DNA of 64,000 bases. Origin: Costus lasius. Lineage: Eukaryota; Streptophyta; Magnoliopsida; Zingiberales; Costaceae. Position numbers and translations under genes: made by a program. The notes beneath the pieces were generated by a model, which searched no databases, was not told the DNA's origin, and saw only the letters and a program-made list of their open reading frames with translations. The stretch is taken from contig CM050454.1 in the NCBI GenBank assembly GCA_027563935.2, forward strand, positions 75,164,596 through 75,228,595, written 5' to 3'. Positions within the stretch are counted from its first letter, which is position 1. Every line of letters begins with the position of its first letter. This document shows positions 56,514-64,000 of the stretch, one piece after another.

Positions 56514-58317
56514 AAGTTACATGCATATTTATATGTTTGCTTTTTTTGTGTGATCCTATGCATTGATCTATATGTTACATGCGCATGTTGTGATAGGCGA
56601 AATTTACATGCTGGTTAGAGCTATTTTTATTTCTCCTAGGCGTATGTTTTCATGTTAGCGCAAATGTTTGTTTTCTCAAACTTCTTATGACATGCGCGAC
56701 TCATTATAGATCTAAGGCCCTGCAGTAAACCCTTAGACGGGTTATTAGGGTTGAAGTCATCCCCTAGGTTAGATCCAAACAGTCTGATCAGACCATCTAA
56801 CAGCCTTGATGGGTCGACCAGATAGCATCTGTGCGCAAGCACGAGATGGCTATAGGTCGACTGCAGACAGGCGTGTAGCGATGTCTGATTGAGATAACCT
56901 ATGAACGCACATGAGTTAGGCCCGGGGTCACAACCGCTTGCCAGACCTCATTGTGGTCGTTCAGCCCTTGGCGCATGCATGGTTGACCTTTGGTCGACTC
57001 AAGTCAGTTAGGACTTGGTGCATGCAAGGGCAATGGATCTGACTAGGTTGGATGAGTGGATCCCTAGTAATGGACCGTTGTAAGGTTGTAAGGCAAATAA
57101 GGAAATTAAAATTGATGCCTATGGGGTTTTTTAAAAAATTAATTTTCTTGACTGGATCACATCTTGGATGATGCCTATGTTTGTTTATTTATTCTTATGT
57201 GGGCTGCCCATGTTAAATGTGTGCTGTGCTGGGGCCTGCGTGCCTGGACTTTAAAGTTGTAAATTAATTATTGTGATCTGCGTATCACATTGTATTTAAT
57301 TTATAAAATGTAATTGACCTGCGTGTCAATCTTGTCTAGATAGATTAATTTGTAAATTAATCAGACAAGAGCACAGAGCACACTTGGCAGAGGCGCATGC
57401 AGCAGTGGCTTGACCAGACGGGAGGTCCAGGGTTCGACTCTAGGACCAGGCGCATTTTCCCTGGTGGGCGCACCTGAGCTGCAGATGGCGCTTGGGCCCT
57501 GGTTTGGGCCAGATGAGCAGCCAAAGACCCATCAAGAAAAGCAAGTGAAGACTTAAGTTAATTAAGGTCTTACTTAGGCTATGGGCTTTTACCACATAAG
57601 ATTCATGCTTTCTTTTATTGTTTAAATAAGTAGAACAGCATGATTTATTTATCTTCTGCTATCACCATAGGAATTGCATGATAGTGAAGAAGATAAAAGA
57701 CCGTTAAAATCCAACGCTAAATTATCAAGCTCGTAAGCCTTCTGACGCGAAACCTCACTGTTCTGATTATCGTTGGAGCCGTGTTGTACCCACTCAGTGG
57801 GCACGTCCATCTATCTTCAGACGGTGCGGGATTACACCTGCGTGTTACAGAGAAGGGATTTATCGCTTCTCGTTGCTCAGCATAGCACGTGGTGGTCCAG
57901 GGAGTAGGTCGGGTCAGCTTGACCATGTAGGCTACATATGTGGCGCATATGGTAGCGCATGGAGGTAGCCATCTGTGGGGTCAGAGATTGTGTTGTACCA
58001 ACTCAGTTGGCACAGTCTGCTGGATTGCCTAGATGAAGGGGAATCGCACGGGTTGGCGATTGGCAGGCAGCCTACCAGAAATTAGTGCTTGTACTCTCTG
58101 TGCATCTTATCTCGCCTGAGCGGGACGCGGAGACCAAGTATGAAATCTGGATCCCATCTCACTAAAAGAGTTCTACTCTTTCGGGCTGTTTTGCTGGATT
58201 TTTCAGCCAGATAAAATAGTGAGAAAAAGAATCTTTCTTAAGTCCTGATTGATTCTTAACATTGATACTGACCTTGCTGTTCTTGCATTGTTGTAGATAC
58301 CTGCAGCAACGAACACC
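56514..58317 (+). other. 5' leader of copia A-V
   Basis: 1.8 kb without coding sequence. Hairpins at 57789-57801 and 57998-58010, B-box-like GGTTCGACTCT at 57431-57441, acceptor-like GTTGTAG at 58290-58296. Confidence 0.75.
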
Positions 58318-61300
58318 ATGAGCTTCAATGTGCGATCCCTACTGGAAAGGGAGAAGTTTGCTGGGCCGAACTTCTCAGACTGGTTCGGACACCTTAAGAT
58401 TGTTCTTAAGGCAGAGAGGAAACTGTATGTCCTCGAGACGGCGATACCGCCTCAGCCCGCTCCGAACGCCGCAAGGGCGGTTCGGGAAGCTTATGAAAAG
58501 CACATCAATGATAGCATTGATGTCGCTTGCCTGATGCTAGCGTCTATGACGCCACCGCTGCAGCGTCAGCATGAGGATATGTCTGCTATAGACATGATAG
58601 CAAACCTCAAGATGCTGTATGCTGCACAGGCGAGGACAGAACGCTATAATCTGACAAAGCTGTTCTTTCAGAGCAAACTGGCTGAAGGGAGCCTAGTGGG
58701 AGCTCACGTGCTCAAGATGATTGGGCACAAGGAGGCTCTAGAGAAACTGGGGCATACCATCAACCAGGAGCTTGCTGTAGACATTATTCTGCAGTCTCTT
58801 ACACCTTCTTTCGATGCGTTCATCATTAACTTTAATATGAACAAAATCGATTGTACTCCGGCAGAGCTGCTGAATATGCTCTTGACTACTGAGGAGACTC
58901 TGAAGGGAAAGCCTTCGACCTCTGTCTTAATGGTTCCTTCTAGGAACAACAAGAAGAAGGGGAAGAAGGGCAAGGCCCCTGTCAAGAGTTACAGCAAGGC
59001 TCTGAAGCAAAAAGTTAAGCGGTCAAAGGAATACAGGTGTTTCCATTGTGGCCAGCTGGGTCACTGGAAAAAGGACTGTAAAGCGCTCCAAGGAGATAAG
59101 AGGGGAAGCATCGCTTCTGGCTCAGGTATTTACGTGACGGAAGTCATGGTTTCATCTTCTTCTATATCATGGGTGTTGGACACTGCATGTGGAGTTCACA
59201 TTTGTTCAAATGTACAGGAACTCAAGAGAAGAAGACAGGTGGGACAGCATGAGGTGGACCTACGAGTTGGAAACGGGGCACGGGTTGCTGCTGTTGCTGT
59301 AGGAGACTATTTCATCTCTTTGCCATCTGGGCTTGTATTAGAACTAAACAGTTGTTATTTTGTTCCCAGCATTACTAAGAATATTATCTCCATTCCTGCT
59401 CTTGTCAGGAAGGGATTTTCCTTTGAATGCAATATTTCAAAGTGTGTTTTATCTCTTGATAATATAGTTTATGCTACTGGTTCAATTAATAATGGGTTAT
59501 TCATGTTGGACATGGAATGTTCTATACACGCAATTGATATTAAGAAAGCCAAGTATGCTGATGACAGCACCTTGCTATGGCATAGTCGTTTAGGCCATAT
59601 TAACAAGAAACGCATTAAGCGGTTGCATGATCATGGACTGCTGGGATCATTCTCCTATGAGGAGATTGATACATGCAAGGCTTGTTTAATGGGTAAAATG
59701 ACGAAGTCACCTTTTCCTAACAAAGGTCAAAGGGCTTCAGGTTTACTTGACCTTATACACAGTGATGTGTGTGGGCCATTTAGTAAACATGCCAGAGGTG
59801 GCTATCAGTACTTCATTACCTTTACTGATGATTTCAGTAGGTATGGGTATGTCTATTTGATGAGACATAAAAGTGAATCTTTTGACAAGTTCAAAGAGTT
59901 CAAGAATGAAGTACAGAATCAGCTAGGCCGAAGTATCAAGGCACTTCGTTCTGATCGAGGTGGAGAATACCTAAGTCAAGAATTTACTGACTATCTAAAG
60001 GAGTGTGGGATTATCTCACAGCTCACTCCGCCAGGAACACCGCAATGGAATGGTGTGTCCGAGAGGAGAAATAGAACGTTACTTGATATGGTTCGTTCTA
60101 TGATGAGTCAGGCTACTCTTCCATATTCCTTTTGGGGTTTTGCACTGGAAACAGCTGCAAAGGTACTAAACCGAGTGCCATCCAAGGCAGTTTCAAAGAC
60201 GCCATATGAGTTATGGTATGGGAAACAGCCGAGCTTGACATTTATCAGGATCTGGGGCTGCAAGGCTTATGTCAAGAAGCTCGCCTCTGGGAAACTAGAG
60301 AGCAGATCTGAGAAATGTATCTTTGTCGGTTACCCTAAGGAAACTAAGGGTTATTATTTCTACGATCCCAAAGAGAACAAAGTGTTTGTTGCTCGGACGG
60401 CCATATTTCTTGAGAAGGAGTTTCTTCTGCAAGAGGCCAGTGGGAGAGAAATAAAGCTGGATGAGAATCCAGAGGAAGGACAAAGTAGTCAAGCACAGTT
60501 GGATGAGCCTGAGCCGGTAGATCAGGTTAATGAACAACCTGAGGCTCAGATATCACGGGAACCGTGAAGATCGGGAAGGATCCGTCGACAGCCTGAGCGC
60601 TATGACGGAGTCTACATCATTGATAATGATGAACCCCTCACTTATGCGGATGCGGTCAGTGGACCGGAGTCAGCGAGATGGCTTGAAGCTATGCGCGCCG
60701 AGATGGACTCCATGTCAGATAACCAAGTCTGGGATTTGGTTGATCCGCCTCCGGGAGTTATCCCTATAGGCTGTAAATGGATCTTTAAGAAGAAGATTGA
60801 CATGGATGGTAACGTGGTTACCTATAAAGGCAGGCTAGTTGCGAAAGGTTTCAAACAAATCTACGGGATAGATTATGATGAAACTTTCTCACCTGTAGCT
60901 ATGTTTAAGTCTATTCGGATTCTTTTCGCGATAGCAGCATATTATGATTATGAGATTTGGCAAATGGATGTGAAGACAGCTTTCCTGAATGGAAATCTGG
61001 ATGAGGATGTGTATATGACACAACCAGAAGGTTTCACTAATCCATCAGATCGTCATAAGATATGCAAATTAAAGAAGTCTATTTATGGACTTAAACAAGC
61101 ATCGAGAAGCTGGAATATTCGTTTTGATGAATCAATCTCTGAGTTTGGTTTCATCAAGAACGAGGATGACCCGTGTGTATATAAGAGGTTTAGTGGGAGC
61201 GTGATTACTTTCCTAGTCCTCTACGTCGATGATATCTTGATCATTGGAAATGACATTCCTGAAATGCATGCGGTTAAGGCATGGCTAAGGAAATGTTTCC

Positions 61301-62205
61301 AGATGAAAGATCTAGGAGAAGCAGCCTATGTATTAGGTGTGAAGATCTACAGGGATAGATCTAAGAGGCTTCTCGGGCTGTGCCAGAGTACTTACATCGA
61401 TAAAGTCCTGGAGAGATTTCATTTAGAGAATTCTAAAAGAGGATATCTTCCAGTCAGACATGGTCTGAATCTTTCGAAGAGTCAGTGTCCACAAACACAG
61501 ACTGAGAAAGATGAAATGGACAATACGCCTTATGCTTCGGCTATTGGGTCCATTATGTATGCGATGTTGTGTACTCGCACAGACGTTGCTTACGGGTTAA
61601 GCGTGACCAGTCGGTTCCAAAGTAATCCAGGTTTGGCACACTGGATTGCAGTCAAGAACATTTTAAAATATCTGCGGAGGACCAAAGATATGTTCTTGAT
61701 ATATGGTGGTCAGGAAGAACTCAGTATTGAAGGATATACTGACGCTTCGTTCCAGTCTGACCAGGATGATTTCCGATCGCAATCAGGCTATGTTTTTAGC
61801 TTGAATGGTGGAGCAGTGGTGTGGAAGAGTTTCAAACAGTCAACTGTTGCTGATTCCACAACAGAAGCCGAGTATGTTGCAGCCTCGGAAGCATCCAAGG
61901 AGGCAGTATGGATTCGTAAGTTCGTGAGAGAACTTGGTGTTGTTCCTTCGAGTGCAGATCCTTTGGTTATCTTCTGTGATAACACTGGAGCAATCGCACA
62001 AGCAAAGGAACCACGGTCGCACCAGAAGTCCAAGCACATACAGAGACGGTTTCATTTGATCCGGGAGATCATTGATCGTGGCGAGATCAAAGTCTGCAAG
62101 GTTCATACAGACGACAATCTGGCAGACCCGCTTACTAAGCCTCTGGCGCAGCAGAAGCATGAGAAGCACTGTAATAATATGGGTTTGAGATTTCTCAACC
62201 ATTAG
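58318..62205 (+). pseudogene. gag-pol: Copia A-V gag-pol, one nonsense codon
   Basis: A 1,295-codon polyprotein frame, the best preserved in the window. Gag starts MSFNVRSLLEREKF; zinc knuckle CFHCGQLGHWKKDC from about residue 241; protease Asp 288 (VLDTACG); integrase zinc from His 422, catalytic Asp 483, Asp 546 and Glu 582 (D,D-35-E spacing); RT with DVKTAFLNG near 884 and YVDD 969-972; RNase H Asp 1142, Glu 1185, Asp 1221. A TGA at 60565-60567 (codon 750) lies in the linker between integrase and RT, where the other A copies have CGA. Translation would stop after integrase, leaving gag, protease and integrase but no RT. The part after the stop (Met at 60691) is open to the end. Confidence 0.95.
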
Positions 62206-62214
62206 ATTAAGTGC

Positions 62215-62225
62215 AAGTGGGAGAT
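62215..62225 (+). promoter_or_regulatory. Polypurine tract of A-V
   Basis: AAGTGGGAGAT immediately before the 3' LTR. Confidence 0.85.
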
Positions 62226-63904
62226 TGTTGGGGTATGCCCTTAAGGCTAATGTTTGAGGCCTTGGGATTGTATCAGTATCATGTAATAAACTCTTATGTT
62301 TATAAAGGCATGGTTGTTATTCAGGTTGTTATATTGTCTGCTGCAATAATTGTACTTCTGAATAATGTCTCAAAGCTGTTCAGCTGGGCTGACATGCAGT
62401 TTTGTCCTTAGTCGAGATATCTTGGTGAACATGAGACAGCCTTGATATGGTTAAGACTAATATGTGTTCTAATCTTATAGGATGCTTCGAGCATGGAATA
62501 AGATGTAGACTCATGGGTACATTGGATGTACTGGACAGACCCTACTAGGATATTCAATTGCTTGTCACAATGTGAATAATCCTTGATTGCGACAAGTGGC
62601 ACATTTCCTCTGACTTGAGATCACTTGTGTTTCTAAATGATGATTGTCATTGTTTTGAGTTAGTTCAATATCATTTGAAACATAATGATTATAGACTATC
62701 TTGGATGGTGAGCTTGAGTCAGGTTAGGGCACTAGTGATAGATAAAGGATTGCCGTCTCCTTGTTTAAGGAGTGTGATGTTCTAAAGGGGCCCCCTGGAT
62801 GAGATGATTGAGAAAGTGTATGGCCATACCCAGGTGACTGTGTTCATCTGTTCTAATCATACTTATCATATTGGAGCTACAAGCTTGACACGCTTGTCCA
62901 ATAAGAACATCCAGTGGCAAAGGAAACATGCATGCCTTGTGAGTTGGATTCACACTTGTGCTGTGGTTTGGGTGTAGTCTTGGAAGACTCTTTTCTTTAT
63001 ATCGGGAGACAGTGATGTGTTGCTAGATACCCCTCACTGATCGTGATAACGTGAGTTATCGTTACCGACATTTAAAGGAAACCCTTAGGGTCGCACAATT
63101 TGATGATATGGCTTACTTAAGTTAGATCGTGTGGACTGAATTGTTTGGGTTCAGTTTAAAGGGATTTAATCTCTGATTGTAAGTGAGATCTGGTCTGATC
63201 ATGTTTGATTGATTAGGGCTTGAGATCGGTAAGCTTCGATCGAGAGATTGGATGCTAGATCGGTGAGATCAGGAGCATCAAGAGATCGACGGTCAGATCA
63301 AGAGCCTTAGGGTTTAATGTGATCTGGACTAATGGCTTGGGTCGATTGGTCTATGAACCAGACCAAATTGAACCAGCTCATTGGTTGAGCGCATGGTTCA
63401 AATTGAGAGGAGTTTGCGCATGGGGTAAACTCATGATCGCAAGTGAGTGAGTGGCTTTCTATTTTTAGAAAGCATGATCACATACGTGACCACTACTCAC
63501 GTTCATGCCTAAGGCGCCCTCATCTCTCGTTTCTCCTCACTCTCGTCGCCAACTTGGGCATTCAGCACTCGCACTCTCGTGTGGTGAAGAGATTGACGAA
63601 AGGAGAAGGAAGCAATAGCCAAGCAAAGGAGATCTCTCCCCTTCCATTCGACAACGGCTTCTTGGAACCTTGCTAGCACAAGGAGCACCAAGGAAGAGTA
63701 GGCGACACCAATTGTGTGCGTCACCTTTGGAGAAGGAGCACTTGCGCCTTTCCTTCCAAGACACCATCTAAGCGATGGCAATGGTGAGAATCGTTTTAAG
63801 TTGAACATATTATATGCATAGATCCTTGAAACCCCTTCCGCTGCATCAAAATTGTCATATGCGCCTCCTATAGGGTTTCGCCCCCTTAGTTAGGGGACCT
63901 TTCA
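62226..63904 (+). repeat. 3' LTR of copia A-V
   Basis: 1,679 bp, same length as the 5' LTR; ends GACCTTTCA followed by the target duplication CACTG. Confidence 0.96.
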
Positions 63905-64000
63905 CACTGAGGATCGGATTTGTCATCATTGTGGGCTCAAAGGACATCTGATGAGGGACTGTTATAAGAAGAATGGTGTATGCTTTAGGTGTAAGAAACC
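63905..64000 (+). pseudogene. gag: Gypsy F gag, zinc-knuckle part (continues off-window)
   Basis: After the duplicated CACTG the gag frame resumes in phase and encodes CHHCGLKGHLMRDC, a CX2CX4HX4C zinc knuckle that binds element RNA. A second pair of cysteines (CFRC) starts just before the window ends, suggesting a double knuckle. Confidence 0.88.

Larger units (their letters stand above)
54821..63904 (+). mobile_element. Copia A-V, complete element in gypsy F gag
   Basis: 9,084 bp with two 1,679-bp LTRs and CACTG duplications at 54816-54820 and 63905-63909. About four LTR differences by eye (near 55449, 55715, 56138 and 56369 versus the 3' copy), about 0.24%, so recent. PBS, leader, gag-pol and PPT are all present. 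Only one nonsense codon separates it from an open polyprotein. Confidence 0.97.

Overview
The window is plant repeat DNA, almost certainly from a large, repeat-rich angiosperm nuclear genome. Nearly every base belongs to an LTR retrotransposon or to a fragment of one. No intact host gene is visible. Evidence for a plant: Ty1/copia gag-pol polyproteins of plant type, primer-binding sites complementary to initiator-Met tRNA (TGGTATCAGAGC), a Del/Tekay-like Ty3/gypsy gag, a PIF/Harbinger-like element with TTA target duplication, and a degenerate SAUR (auxin-responsive) gene copy. The species cannot be told from the sequence.

Families (labels are mine). A: copia, LTR about 1.68 kb, element about 9.1 kb, LTR ends TGTTGGGG...TTTCA. 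B: copia distantly related to A, LTR about 1.95 kb (TGTTGGTG...CCCAACA). C: short non-autonomous gag-only element with 1,874-bp LTRs (TGATGTGG...CCCATCA). D: SIRE-like copia. F: gypsy with a long LTR. E: a weak Athila/Tat-like relic.

Layout. 1-4622: start of a minus-strand A LTR lying in the gag of A-I (minus). 4623-5752 and 22548-22625: LTR of B on the plus strand. 5753-22547: complete A-II (minus, TSD TCGGG); its 5' LTR is split by a solo A LTR (A-III, 14248-21948, TSD GGCCA), itself split by complete element C-IV (14620-20634, TSD AGAGG). 22626-23197: C-like LTR fragment. 23198-29398: gag-pol and leader of B (minus), split by a solo A LTR (24446-26136, TSD TCACA). 29399-29950 and 46519-47413: 5' LTR of B, split by a tandem A array LTR-INT-LTR-INT-LTR (29951-46518) with no TSD. 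47414-50097: gag start, PBS and 5' LTR of D (minus), the LTR carrying a PIF-like element with a SAUR pseudogene. 50098-51180: relic E. About 51180-54820 and 63905-64000: LTR and gag of gypsy F, split by complete A-V (54821-63904, TSD CACTG).

The insertions form a nest at least seven deep: D > B > C-like LTR > B LTR > A-II > solo A-III > C-IV. By-eye LTR divergence (about 0.8% for A-II, 0.2% for C-IV and A-V) agrees with that order. All full-length A and B pol genes are broken by single nonsense codons, each explained by C-to-T change in a CG or CHG context, as expected of methylated, silenced copies.

The most interesting signals are non-coding. LTRs of A and B share a collinear core of three hairpins and a palindrome with stem-preserving changes, and their 5' leaders carry repeated covarying hairpins, a shared 16-nt block plus hairpin, and a shared acceptor-like motif just before gag. 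These look like candidate packaging, dimerisation or splicing signals. C-IV carries an intact 604-codon ORF of unknown function.
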